This document shows, in pieces, positions 13,896-21,648 of a DNA stretch of 64,000 nt. The stretch is from a virus. The stretch is taken from IMG/VR virus record IMGVR_UViG_3300029319_000003, positions 1 to 64,000 of that record. The stretch is one strand, 5' to 3'. The notes beneath the pieces were generated by a model. The model was given only the letters and a program-made list of their open reading frames with translations. It did no database searches and was not told the DNA's origin. Each line of letters starts with the position of its first letter. Positions within the stretch are counted from its first letter, which is position 1. The translations under genes were made by a program, and so were the position numbers.

Positions 13896-14620
13896 ACCAC
13901 AATCAATCTCCCGGCTGCTTTGAGCGCCTGCATAACTTCTGGGTTAGGTTTGTAATACATCTTGGACACTGGCAAGGCTGCCCACTCCTCTCCAGCAGCA
14001 GCGACCGCCTTACCCTGATCGCAATCATCTTCCGGCTTGTCTGGTGTCAACTGAGGGAATTGCTTCTGTTTCTCTCTCGTTCCAGACAAGCCGTGGTCAA
14101 TGTCCATCTGCTTCGCTTCCACGTCTCCGCGCTTCTCGTACTTTGCCCACACTGCCATCGCCTTGTCGGACACAATTCCACGGTCAGCGGTCAAGCCACC
14201 GCCCTTCTGTGATGCCCACTCAAGCGCGACCTCGTACAGCAGTGGACCCCAGCCCTGCTCGGCTCCGGTGGCTAAAATAATATACCCATCGTAACACTCA
14301 CCATCCGCTGTTGGCTCCGACTTGTAAATCTCGACCTGACCATACAATTCATACTTCTCTCGGTTTTCATAGAAATCATCCTCAAAGTATTCCTCTGCTT
14401 GCCCCGGTTGGAGGTCGCCGGGAAATGCCATGTCGTGGAATTGTGGAGGGTCTGCCTCGGGGTCTGTGATTAGAACGTACTTGAATGCTTTGCCGAAGCC
14501 ATCGCTTGTAATCGCTACACCGATATTCTCATACGCAATCAAATTATCTAATTGCTTTTGGATACGCGGATCGATTCCCTCGTTCAAGAACCTACGCCAA
14601 TTTTCAAATAAGAGTTTCAT
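13892..14620 (-). CDS. Head-tag GNAT-like acyltransferase (paralogue 2)
   Basis: 242 residues from the ATG at 14620, defined by the tag MKLLFENWRRFLNE|G and an ATGA overlap. Core: ECYDGYIILATGAEQGWGPL, LYEVALEWASQKGGGLTADR, GIVSDKAMAVWAKYEKR, QLTPDKPEDDCDQG. Tandem paralogue of gene 13266-13895; the similarity begins with the tag, and the middle has an insert. Probably arose by duplication of tag plus enzyme. Confidence 0.68.
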   Translation of the reverse strand: MKLLFENWRRFLNEGIDPRIQKQLDNLIAYENIGVAITSDGFGKAFKYVLITDPEADPPQFHDMAFPGDLQPGQAEEYFEDDFYENREKYELYGQVEIYKSEPTADGECYDGYIILATGAEQGWGPLLYEVALEWASQKGGGLTADRGIVSDKAMAVWAKYEKRGDVEAKQMDIDHGLSGTREKQKQFPQLTPDKPEDDCDQGKAVAAAGEEWAALPVSKMYYKPNPEVMQALKAAGRLIVV

Positions 14621-15477
14621 CTTGGCCATCCCTCTGGATCTCTTTCCACAATCACATGTGGAATAAACATGTCGTCTTCTGGATCTGCAAGGTATTCCCA
14701 CACCACAAAATCCATTTCCTGCTCTACCCTGCTCTGTCCTTCTGAAGATTTAATAATCTCTACCAACTCGGGCATCAGCAACTTTACAACATCGCGCTTT
14801 GCTTGCTCTATTTCAGGCTTAAGGTCTTGAATTGCCGCGAGCCACATTTCCATGACCCGTGGAATTAATTCTTTTTCTAATCGCCCTGCGCTTGCTTGTG
14901 TAAGTAAATACTTCTGAATAATATCTTTTGGTTGTTTGCCGGTGGCTTCAGCCCGCGCCAGAATTCCCGAGGCAAAAGCCTCAACTTCAACATTGGTGCC
15001 GTAGTATTCGATCTCTTCTGGATCAGGAGTAACAATCCCCATCTCTTCCTGCCCCAGATGTGTAACTTCGTGCTGAATGATCTCGATCAACTCCTCTTCA
15101 ATCTCTGATAAAAAAGTTTGAAGGTCTTGCGTCGGATCTATTTCAATAAAAAACTTAATCTCTGGAATCGCATCATCTCGCAATCCGGCTTCGCCACGGA
15201 TATTCCAATGTACACCAGAACCCTCTTCCGCTTCCATCAACGGAGGTGCTGCACCGGGTGGTGCGCTCTTGGATCGCGCCTTTGGCGGGTTGCGGTCATA
15301 AGGACCACCGCCCTTTTTCTTCTTACCCTTAGTAGATAGTCGCTTCGAAGCGTGACCTTTCTTCATCTTGTTTTGGAATTCATTGTCGCCTTTGTCTGAA
15401 GTGTCAACCCAAGACTTACGTCCGTGTCGAGTCTCTTCAGCCACAAATCGCCGCCAATTTTCCATGATCACCTTCAT
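14617..15477 (-). CDS. Head-tag zinc metallopeptidase-like protein (HEVTH)
   Basis: 286 residues. Tag MKVIMENWRRFVAE|E, then a basic low-complexity stretch (GKKKKGGGPYDRNPPKARSK) and a zincin core: EEELIEIIQHEVTHLGQEEM with HEVTH and GTNVEVEAFASGILARAEA with a probable Glu ligand. The C-terminal 100 residues are helical. Same arrangement as gene 12062-12868 but with little other similarity, so a second packaged protease with its own target. Confidence 0.74.
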   Translation of the reverse strand: MKVIMENWRRFVAEETRHGRKSWVDTSDKGDNEFQNKMKKGHASKRLSTKGKKKKGGGPYDRNPPKARSKSAPPGAAPPLMEAEEGSGVHWNIRGEAGLRDDAIPEIKFFIEIDPTQDLQTFLSEIEEELIEIIQHEVTHLGQEEMGIVTPDPEEIEYYGTNVEVEAFASGILARAEATGKQPKDIIQKYLLTQASAGRLEKELIPRVMEMWLAAIQDLKPEIEQAKRDVVKLLMPELVEIIKSSEGQSRVEQEMDFVVWEYLADPEDDMFIPHVIVERDPEGWPR

Positions 15478-15704
15478 TAACTTTCTGCTCCAACATCAAA
15501 CGGGGCTTCCAGAAAATGGTTTGTTAAAATAATCTCTTTGTTAGTACGATCATAATACATCATCACCATATCCTTTCCAGTTACTCCATCCATTTCCGCT
15601 TCGGAAATCTTAATCTCACCGCCTTCACGCTTGACTAATGCCGTCATCATTGTGAACAGCATTTGTTCGTTGCTTAGTGCGCCTCGTTCATCGTTCTCGC
15701 TCAT
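15477..15704 (-). CDS. Small protein, unknown function
   Basis: 75 residues: MSENDERGALSNEQMLFTMM, LVKREGGEIKISEAEMDGVT, MVMMYYDRTNKEIILTNHFL. An alpha-beta mini-domain. It ends at the start codon of the HEVTH protein gene. No tag. Confidence 0.7.
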   Translation of the reverse strand: MSENDERGALSNEQMLFTMMTALVKREGGEIKISEAEMDGVTGKDMVMMYYDRTNKEIILTNHFLEAPFDVGAES

Positions 15705-15867
15705 CGATCCTCACTAGTCCTATAGATAGGCACGCTGCTGAAACAGCAGCAAGTAAAACAATATCTCCATCACCGTGGACAATACCGAAACAAGCCATTG
15801 CAATGTTGAGTGCAAGTGCCCCCATCATCACACGCTTGTCCATTAAAAACTCTTTAAACCTGCTCAT
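15688..15867 (-). CDS. 59-residue two-helix membrane protein
   Basis: MSRFKEFLMDKRVMMGALAL, NIAMACFGIVHGDGDIVLLA, AVSAACLSIGLVRIDERER. Two hydrophobic helices (about 13-30 and 36-52) joined by HGDGD. The ATG overlaps the stop of gene 15864-16586 (ATGA). Holin-like in size and topology, but that is only a possibility. Confidence 0.65.
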   Translation of the reverse strand: MSRFKEFLMDKRVMMGALALNIAMACFGIVHGDGDIVLLAAVSAACLSIGLVRIDERER

Positions 15868-16586
15868 GTCGGTTCTCCTACAAAGCCGTTTTCAATATCT
15901 TTTATTACACTCTGTAGTAAAGCGATCAATTCAGGATTCTGGATACCGTTATCATACAAGTCATTAAGGATCTCTTCAATCTTTTGTTGAGCCGGCTCGA
16001 TGATGAGGTGTTCGTTCCCGGTGTACTCTTCCGACAACTCCTTTTCAAACTTGTCGTTAATATCCTCTTCGATCTCTTCTTCAATCGCAGCAGTGGATTG
16101 AGGATGCAGTGCCGATAGTGCCCCTTGGACAGCGGTCGAGCGCTTCTGTTGTGCTCGCGCCCACTCACGATCAACGCGGTTCGGAAACTCGCGACGACCT
16201 TTTCTCGCCCGCATTGCAGCACGCTTCTTCCAGTAAGAAGACAACCTAACTTCTTGCAACATGTCTGGACCGACCCCAAGGATCTCTCCGGCAATTGAAA
16301 GTGCCTGATCTGCAATCTGCCAACGCTCTTCTTCTGTTGGAGGTGGAACCATACCATCCATCACTGCGTGAATCTCGTTTTCAATGGCTGCGCCGTCGGG
16401 ACTTCCGACTGCCTCGGCTGCGTCCTGAGCAAGCATCTGAGCCAGTTCGCCACTCGCGTGCGCCTGTTCAAGCCGACCCGAACCGCGTGATCTATTGGAT
16501 GGTCGCTCTGGACTCTCATTGAGTGCCGCCGATTCGCGCCAAGCATCCCAGTTCTTGTTTATTTTTTTAAATTCCTTAAGTTTCAT
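15864..16586 (-). CDS. Helical protein with divergent head-tag-like N-terminus
   Basis: 240 residues from the ATG at 16586 behind GGAGGAGAATCAG. MKLKEFKKINKNWDAWRESA ends in ALNE|S: the NW..W and LxE|S features recall the tag in stretched form. The rest is charged helix with SYWKKRAAMRARKGRREFPN (basic) and two EEIEEDINDKFEKE-type acidic segments. Function unknown; it may be an internal head protein. Confidence 0.65.
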   Translation of the reverse strand: MKLKEFKKINKNWDAWRESAALNESPERPSNRSRGSGRLEQAHASGELAQMLAQDAAEAVGSPDGAAIENEIHAVMDGMVPPPTEEERWQIADQALSIAGEILGVGPDMLQEVRLSSYWKKRAAMRARKGRREFPNRVDREWARAQQKRSTAVQGALSALHPQSTAAIEEEIEEDINDKFEKELSEEYTGNEHLIIEPAQQKIEEILNDLYDNGIQNPELIALLQSVIKDIENGFVGEPT

Positions 16587-16938
16587 CTGATTCTCCTCCG
16601 AATGTTTCTTGTTCCCCATCTTGATAAGTGATTATTGTCTTGTTTACTGGGTGTGGGTGGATATGAACCCTGATAAAATCAGACATAGAGTCAAAAATAG
16701 CGATGCCGCCGCGTGGTGGCGGGTAGAGCCAGTGTACAATACACTGCCCAGTCGCGAGGACGGCACCTTCAATAACCACACCAGTGCCGGAGACACCGGT
16801 TTCGTCCATTCGCCTTGCAACGGTAAATACCCGGATACCCTCCGGTGCTAAACGAGCCGGGGCTTTTGGAATAAGCGACTCCGGCGCAAACTCTTCCGAC
16901 CCAGATTGCTCTGCGCTACCATCTACATCATCAGTCAT
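16576..16938 (-). CDS. Conserved phage protein (GVSGTGVV family)
   Basis: 120 residues. Disordered acidic N-terminus, then IRVFTVARRMDETGVSGTGV, VIEGAVLATGQCIVHWLYPP, AIFDSMSDFIRVHIHPHP. The ...D.TGVSGTGVV..G......V..W...S...F.S..... H pattern is one I recognise in many phage and plasmid ORFs, a small beta-rich domain of unknown role. Confidence 0.75.
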   Translation of the reverse strand: MTDDVDGSAEQSGSEEFAPESLIPKAPARLAPEGIRVFTVARRMDETGVSGTGVVIEGAVLATGQCIVHWLYPPPRGGIAIFDSMSDFIRVHIHPHPVNKTIITYQDGEQETFGGESDET

Positions 16939-17230
16939 TGGTGCTTCCTTCCTTTAATGAATATAGGCTTTCAAGTTGTTGGCGTGTTCTCGCTGCCCGC
17001 GCAACTAGTTTTTTTTTATTTTCGCGCTGATCGGCAATTCTATTCATCTTCTTTCGCACACCTTCAATACTCATACTCTCTGGGGTGGGCAACAAGCCTG
17101 CCGTTAATCCATGAATAAGCAACAGCACACCAGATGATACCATAAAGGTTCCCAACTTAAAAGTAAACCAAAAATGTTCCATCACTGTTTCATCCACCTC
17201 TTGGGTGTGTCTGGTGTAGACTCTAAACAT
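16931..17230 (-). CDS. DUF6356-like membrane protein
   Basis: 99 residues: HTQEVDETVMEHFWFTFKLG, TFMVSSGVLLLIHGLTAGLL, PTPESMSIEGVRKKMNRI, then a basic coiled tail. The H....ET..EH...........G..LLIHG..P...... pattern resembles DUF6356. One strong membrane helix. The Shine-Dalgarno sequence is weak, and a start at 17182 is possible, but it would cut the family region. Confidence 0.65.
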   Translation of the reverse strand: MFRVYTRHTQEVDETVMEHFWFTFKLGTFMVSSGVLLLIHGLTAGLLPTPESMSIEGVRKKMNRIADQRENKKKLVARAARTRQQLESLYSLKEGSTND

Positions 17231-17247
17231 CGCATACTGTCATCCAT

Positions 17248-19005
17248 TTAAATAATATTTGCGAGGCGCATCAAGCGGTGGCGTAGTGCCTCCTGCTGTG
17301 CTGCGGCTTCTTCCTCGCCGCCGGCATCTTCAGCAGCGGCTTCGGCTTCAGCGGCTTTCGCCTCTTCCTCGGCGGCTTTCTCTTCTTCTTCTGCCTTCTT
17401 CTCTTCTTCTTCTGCCTTTGCCTTTTCCTCTTCTTCCTTCGCCCGCTCTTCGTCTTCCTTCTGACGCTCGGCTTCTTCGGCTTCTGCTTCGGCTTCCTCC
17501 GCTGCTTCTTCCTCTTCCTCGGCTGCGGCTTCTTCTTCTGCTGCCGCCTCCTCTTCGTCTGCCGCCGTTTCAGCCTCATCAGCCTCATCTTCAAGCGCAC
17601 CAGACAACTCACTGTTCGCCTTTTCGAACTCGGCTTCTAACTTCGATGCTTCATCTGCTGCTTTCTGGGCGTCTTTGAGAGCGTCCTGCTTCGACTTCAT
17701 GGCTGCTGCAAGATCTTTATCGAGTTGCATCGCATCCTTCGCAAGTTCGGCTTCAGTTGCCGCCAATTCTTGAGCAGCCTCGACAGCCTTAGTTTGAAGT
17801 TTGGCGGCTTCTTGAGCAGCCTTTACTGCCTCTTCCTTTTCATCGTTAGCATCAGCGGCGAGGTCTGCTGCGCTCTCTTTGTCCTTTCCCACCTTTTCAA
17901 CTTCCTTGTGGTACTTCTCTCTTTCCTTTGCAACGTCCTCTTCTTCTTTCGCTGCTGCTGATAAATCTTGAATTGCTTTCGATTTAGTCTTCGCGGCATC
18001 CGCTGCTTGAGAGTGGAGATCCGCTAAAGCCTGCTGCTCTTCTGGACCCTCGCCAAGCACACGCTTGATGTGGTCAATAGTTGTTCTGATAATACGCTCT
18101 TCAAGCGACTCTTTGTTCAATATGTGTGCGTACTTAGCCTCATCGTCCGAGTCCTGCTCACCGCGTTGCCAGCCACGCATGTAGTGCTCATCCTCTGGCA
18201 TTCTAGGTTCAGCAAATTTTGGATCTTCTCTTCTCTTCATAAACCATTGACCAGACTTTGCATAACGATCCTGCCAGCCCAGAACCTCAACATCATTCTG
18301 TGCCCACTTCAAATCCTTACATGCTTTGCACTCTGTGCCGTCTGGGTTCATCTTTTTCTTACCAAAGCCAAACAACTCGTTCATAGAGGGATTCCGTGCC
18401 ACCGTCAACACCCGTGGATCGTGGCGTGCTTGACCTCCACTGTCCCACATAACAAGAACAACCCCGGCAGCGTGATCGTGAGCCACAACCCTGCCTTGAC
18501 CACGCTCAGGTTCTTGGTCGTGTGTCACCCTGTCGCCAGTTCGTGGCAAGCCTGCACCCCCTTCGTGAATCTTGTTTCTTTTACGGCTCTCGCTGTACGT
18601 TGACTCAAAATCAAATTCGCCATCGTCTTCATATTCTTCTTCAGCATCAGGATCGGCAACTTGCTCGACCTCCAATCCATTCATCTTAGCCCACATCGCA
18701 ATAATTTTTTCAGTGTCTGCATCATAATAGTCCTCAAACACATTGCTGTCCCATCTTTGCATCCCACCTTGGTTTTTGCGCGGGTCTGCATTCACAGCCA
18801 TCATTCTATCAATCTGCTCTTCAGGAGCCCAGCCTCCGACGCCAGCGTCCACCAAGTCAAGCACCATCATGCCAAGGCTTTGATCTGCCTGTTCGCCTGA
18901 TTCGTCAAAGAATTGATACTGGTTGCCATAGCCGGTGTTGGACACCGAATACTTCATCTTGCCTTCTGTTAGATACTTTCTCCAATTCTCAAATAATAAC
19001 TTCAT
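17248..19005 (-). CDS. Head-tag protein with SH3-like middle and long Glu/Ala coiled coil
   Basis: 585 residues. Tag MKLLFENWRKYLTE|G. About residues 150-205 hold a KOW/SH3-like segment (RTGDRVTHDQEPERGQGRVV, GVVLVMWDSGGQARHDPRVL). KACKDLKWAQNDVEVL and MPEDEHYMRGWQRGEQD form a small Cys-containing module. From about 320 to the end it is one highly charged coiled coil dominated by EEEAAAEEE, ending ALRHRLMRLANII. This is the only tagged protein with a long filament-like domain; scaffold or core protein is one option, DNA-mimic another. GC-rich repeats in the 3' half create long shadow frames on both strands. Confidence 0.75.
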   Translation of the reverse strand: MKLLFENWRKYLTEGKMKYSVSNTGYGNQYQFFDESGEQADQSLGMMVLDLVDAGVGGWAPEEQIDRMMAVNADPRKNQGGMQRWDSNVFEDYYDADTEKIIAMWAKMNGLEVEQVADPDAEEEYEDDGEFDFESTYSESRKRNKIHEGGAGLPRTGDRVTHDQEPERGQGRVVAHDHAAGVVLVMWDSGGQARHDPRVLTVARNPSMNELFGFGKKKMNPDGTECKACKDLKWAQNDVEVLGWQDRYAKSGQWFMKRREDPKFAEPRMPEDEHYMRGWQRGEQDSDDEAKYAHILNKESLEERIIRTTIDHIKRVLGEGPEEQQALADLHSQAADAAKTKSKAIQDLSAAAKEEEDVAKEREKYHKEVEKVGKDKESAADLAADANDEKEEAVKAAQEAAKLQTKAVEAAQELAATEAELAKDAMQLDKDLAAAMKSKQDALKDAQKAADEASKLEAEFEKANSELSGALEDEADEAETAADEEEAAAEEEAAAEEEEEAAEEAEAEAEEAERQKEDEERAKEEEEKAKAEEEEKKAEEEEKAAEEEAKAAEAEAAAEDAGGEEEAAAQQEALRHRLMRLANII

Positions 19006-19253
19006 TTCTTTGATTCTCCAATTCCTAAAAATGCTTCAAAGCGAGAGGTCGCCTTGTTAATAACTTGCCTGCGGACACGCTCAACATCTTGTGGGTCGCC
19101 GGGGTTAACCTGCATTTTCATCATATATTGATCGATGTATTCATCGAGCGCTCGATTGAGGGCGTTCTCTGTGTCGGGATTGGCAAACTCATCGAGGGCT
19201 CTCGCTGTCTCCTCTTTGACAATCTCAATTAATTCTTTTCTACTGATTTTCAT
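19002..19253 (-). CDS. Small helical protein with tag-like N-terminus (MKISRKELIEIVKEE)
   Basis: 83 residues. MKISRKELIEIVKE|ET resembles the MKITxxxLxxIIxEE start common in proteins of large marine phages and has a length similar to the local tag. The rest is helical (LNRALDEYIDQYMMKMQVNP, VERVRRQVINKATSRFEAFL). Lies between two tagged genes. Confidence 0.65.
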   Translation of the reverse strand: MKISRKELIEIVKEETARALDEFANPDTENALNRALDEYIDQYMMKMQVNPGDPQDVERVRRQVINKATSRFEAFLGIGESKK

Positions 19254-19506
19254 TGTCCGACTTCTCCTCTTTTTCGGCGTCTAATGTCTTCTTGCTTTTC
19301 TTGCTATCGGGCAGGTGCTTCTCGATTCTAAACTTTAAAAGAGGCTTGCCGTTGATTGTCGGCTGACCGATTTCATCAGTACCAATCTCTTTCACCTCGA
19401 TTCTTTTATTTTTATATTTGCCGCCGAGCACAATATCGCCAACTTCAATGTCGAGGGTGATTGCCTCTTGCAAAAACCTTCGCCAGTTTTCCATTATCAA
19501 CTTCAT
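19240..19506 (-). CDS. Head-tag protein with small SH3-like domain
   Basis: 88 residues. Tag MKLIMENWRRFLQE|A, then DIEVGDIVLGGKYKNKRIEV, KEIGTDEIGQPTINGKPLLK and a charged tail. The body looks like the VGDLV barrel of the 1-10 kb region joined to the tag, linking the two repeated modules of this genome. First gene of the tagged cassette in transcription order; a terminator lies upstream. Confidence 0.7.
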   Translation of the reverse strand: MKLIMENWRRFLQEAITLDIEVGDIVLGGKYKNKRIEVKEIGTDEIGQPTINGKPLLKFRIEKHLPDSKKSKKTLDAEKEEKSDNENQ

Positions 19507-19562
19507 AAAACGCTCGCTCCCAATAAATAGAATTGCACGTTATAATTAGTGCCTTAAACGTG

Positions 19563-19584
19563 AAAAGGGGCTATAAGTAGCCCC
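19563..19584 (-). terminator. Rho-independent terminator
   Basis: On the minus strand GGGGCTA-CTTA-TAGCCCC (19567-19584) followed by TTTT (19563-19566), just downstream of the stop of gene 19593-19784. It separates the cupin/Dam operon from the tagged cassette. Confidence 0.75.
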
Positions 19585-19592
19585 CCGCCCAA

Positions 19593-19784
19593 TCAACTTT
19601 TTGAGCGTTTACTAAGCATTCTAGAATCGATAGCGCGTTCGACTTCTTCTGTGGGAAGATCGTATGCATCTTTCAACTCTAAAAGTGATTTAGCAATTTC
19701 ATCAGTAACATCCGCATCCTCTGGAATGTCGTCAGCGCGAACCGCAACGGGCTCGCGTGGAATGTATTTTATTCGCTTAATCAT
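19593..19784 (-). CDS. Small protein, unknown function
   Basis: 63 residues from the ATG at 19784 behind AAGGAGAGAAGAGG: MIKRIKYIPREPVAVRADDI, PEDADVTDEIAKSLLELKDA. Starts inside the last codons of the cupin gene (GATGATTAA). Last gene before the terminator at 19563-19584. Confidence 0.7.
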   Translation of the reverse strand: MIKRIKYIPREPVAVRADDIPEDADVTDEIAKSLLELKDAYDLPTEEVERAIDSRMLSKRSKS

Positions 19785-20127
19785 CCTCTTCTCTCCTTCC
19801 ATAATCATCTTCAAGGCGCACCACGTCATCAATTTGCGGCGTAGATACCTCGACAAGTGTGCAGCCATCAGACGGCGCTGCAAACCGGTGTACAACATGC
19901 GGCTGGATTCTCCATGTCCCACCCGCCTTCAAAATAACCTTTTCAATCTCGTCGCCCATCCCCAATTCCAAAACCAATGTGCCGTCGAGCACATAAATGC
20001 TTTCGTCTTTAACTTGGTGATACTGTCTAGACAATCGGTGTCCCGGCTCGATTCGAAGAATCTTTCCCAAATAACTGTCAGTGATCGCCCACCGAATTTC
20101 ATGACCCCAAGGCTTTTCTACTTTCAT
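19777..20127 (-). CDS. Cupin, mannose-6-phosphate isomerase type II-like
   Basis: 116 residues: MKVEKPWGHEIRWAITDSYL, GKILRIEPGHRLSRQYHQVK, DESIYVLDGTLVLELG, GTWRIQPHVVHRF. PWGHE, the H.H....E metal motif region and the G.......P...H second motif are those of the single-domain mannose-6-phosphate isomerase/GDP-mannose pyrophosphorylase cupins. It may act on sugar phosphates for glycan synthesis; with the sulfotransferase it is one of two possible glycan-modifying enzymes here. Confidence 0.82.
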   Translation of the reverse strand: MKVEKPWGHEIRWAITDSYLGKILRIEPGHRLSRQYHQVKDESIYVLDGTLVLELGMGDEIEKVILKAGGTWRIQPHVVHRFAAPSDGCTLVEVSTPQIDDVVRLEDDYGRREEDD

Positions 20128-20128
20128 T

Positions 20129-20476
20129 TTATCTCCAAAAAAATTGAATTGCCATGATTACCATAGCCAACCCAGTACACATCATTGTCTTCCAAGTGAA
20201 CATACTTTCATGTGCCAACCACCATGTAAGCAGCGGGAACACCAAATAAGAAGACGCAAACCCAATAAATCGTGCCGACCAAAGAGACTCTGTTTCGCCC
20301 ACGATCAGTTTCGTGCCATACCACCAGCAGATTCCTGCTGGGATTGCGTAAAGGCAAACTGCTGCAAGAGGCTTGTCCTTCCACCAATCCCACACAAACT
20401 GCGAATTGATCTGGAACCATATCAGACCCTGCCCAAGTGCAAAGAGTCCCAAGCCGGCTAACATGTTAAAATTCAT
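20129..20476 (-). CDS. Four-helix membrane protein
   Basis: 115 residues: MNFNMLAGLGLFALGQGLIW, FQINSQFVWDWWKDKPLAAV, ICWWYGTKLIVGETESLWSA, FIGFASSYLVFPLLTWWL and a last hydrophobic segment. I recognise the type from large marine phages, with FALGQGLIWFQ.N.QF conserved. Function unknown. It overlaps the Dam gene by four bases. Confidence 0.75.
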   Translation of the reverse strand: MNFNMLAGLGLFALGQGLIWFQINSQFVWDWWKDKPLAAVCLYAIPAGICWWYGTKLIVGETESLWSARFIGFASSYLVFPLLTWWLAHESMFTWKTMMCTGLAMVIMAIQFFWR

Positions 20477-21252
20477 TTTGCTATAATTAAAACCTCTTTT
20501 GAGTCTTTATCCTGTGACATTCCATAACTCCAATCAGGATAGTAAATTTCATAATCTTTGTACAGTTCTAAGATCTCTGGACAGTTGTTATACGACAGCA
20601 TCCAATTTCCTCGACTACTCAAAAGACTGTGAAGAGCCAGATGATCAAACCCTCGATGAGCACTGCCCTTGTCTCCATATAAATTATTGCGCTCCTTCTT
20701 AAGCATGTATGGTGGATCACAATATAAAAACACATCTCTGTGGCATGGAATTGAATCTTTAAAATCTGCTTTTTGGACCGCGAAATTTTTTAAAGGAAAG
20801 TCCCTAACGCGATCAATTGAACTGATAGTAAACCGCTTGGCTGCTGCCTCTTCAGACATTCCTCCCGAAAGGGTCGTACCAGAAAAACTGCACCGGTTTA
20901 GAATAAAAAAGATTGCTGCGAGCCTAAAACTAAATTCTTCTTCGGTGTCACATGCCTCCGACAGTACCGTCTGGAAGTGCTTAAACTTTTCCTTACCGGA
21001 CAAAGGGTGGTGGACCTCAATCATTTGTGACAGCATCTTTGGATCTCGCAATACCGCCTGCCAGAAATATACCACCGGCGTGAACACGTCATACCCGTGG
21101 ACTCTTATTCCGCGCTCGACACATGCCAACTCCAAGGCACCGCCACCAAAGAATGGAGCACACATTTCAGTTGTATCACCGGGAACAAAGGGCAGCAAGT
21201 GCTTTACTGCTCTGGATTTACCGCCGGGATAACGCAAAAGCGTCCTAGCCAT
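20473..21252 (-). CDS. dam: DNA adenine methylase, D12 class
   Basis: 259 residues, ATG at 21252 overlapping the upstream stop (TGATG). LLRYPGGKSRAVKHLLPFVP is motif X/I-like, FFGGGALELACVERG the SAM-binding FxGxG motif, and VFLYCDPPYM the DPPY catalytic motif IV. Class D12 enzymes (Dam, T4 Dam) methylate N6 of adenine, often at GATC. Size is normal for the class. Probably protects phage DNA. A second, unrelated Dam-type gene is at 34447-34938. Confidence 0.92.
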   Translation of the reverse strand: MARTLLRYPGGKSRAVKHLLPFVPGDTTEMCAPFFGGGALELACVERGIRVHGYDVFTPVVYFWQAVLRDPKMLSQMIEVHHPLSGKEKFKHFQTVLSEACDTEEEFSFRLAAIFFILNRCSFSGTTLSGGMSEEAAAKRFTISSIDRVRDFPLKNFAVQKADFKDSIPCHRDVFLYCDPPYMLKKERNNLYGDKGSAHRGFDHLALHSLLSSRGNWMLSYNNCPEILELYKDYEIYYPDWSYGMSQDKDSKEVLIIAK

Positions 21253-21623
21253 CAATGCACCTCAAATAGTATCTTGTATTTTTCTTTCAAATCATAACGA
21301 TATTGTTCAAGTGCGACTACCGTAGTGTTTATCAATGTCAACTCCATTTCTGAAAAAGGCACACAGCCGGGTTTTGCGTTCTGGACCTCTTCGGTTGTGG
21401 GCTTCAAGATCTTCTGAACAAGAAGTTCTTTTAACTGGCGGGCACAACTATACAAATCAATCAACAGTGCCACCGGGCTGTCGTCCCATTCGCTTGGCTC
21501 AAATTTTGTAATGTAATGAGCCAAGTTTCCCGCTGCATGCAGCAGCATTGTGTCTGCATGATCTAAGAACTTTTCAAGGCTCTCGACTTTAACCTGTTGA
21601 TATTTACTACCCGCTGATGACAT
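21252..21623 (-). CDS. Helical protein, unknown function
   Basis: 123 residues: MSSAGSKYQQVKVESLEKFL, DHADTMLLHAAGNLAHYITK, LYSCARQLKELLVQKILKPT. All helical. Short 25-base gap to gene 21649-22086. No family recognised. Confidence 0.7.
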   Translation of the reverse strand: MSSAGSKYQQVKVESLEKFLDHADTMLLHAAGNLAHYITKFEPSEWDDSPVALLIDLYSCARQLKELLVQKILKPTTEEVQNAKPGCVPFSEMELTLINTTVVALEQYRYDLKEKYKILFEVH

Positions 21624-21648
21624 AGTAACTGTAAATAGTTGTAGTCAT

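Noticed and set aside
17259-18603. Long open frames on the plus strand opposite the tagged coiled-coil gene
   Set aside because: They are shadows of Glu/Ala-rich codons; they have Leu/Pro/Arg-rich products, no ribosome site and no coupling. All other supported genes are on the minus strand.
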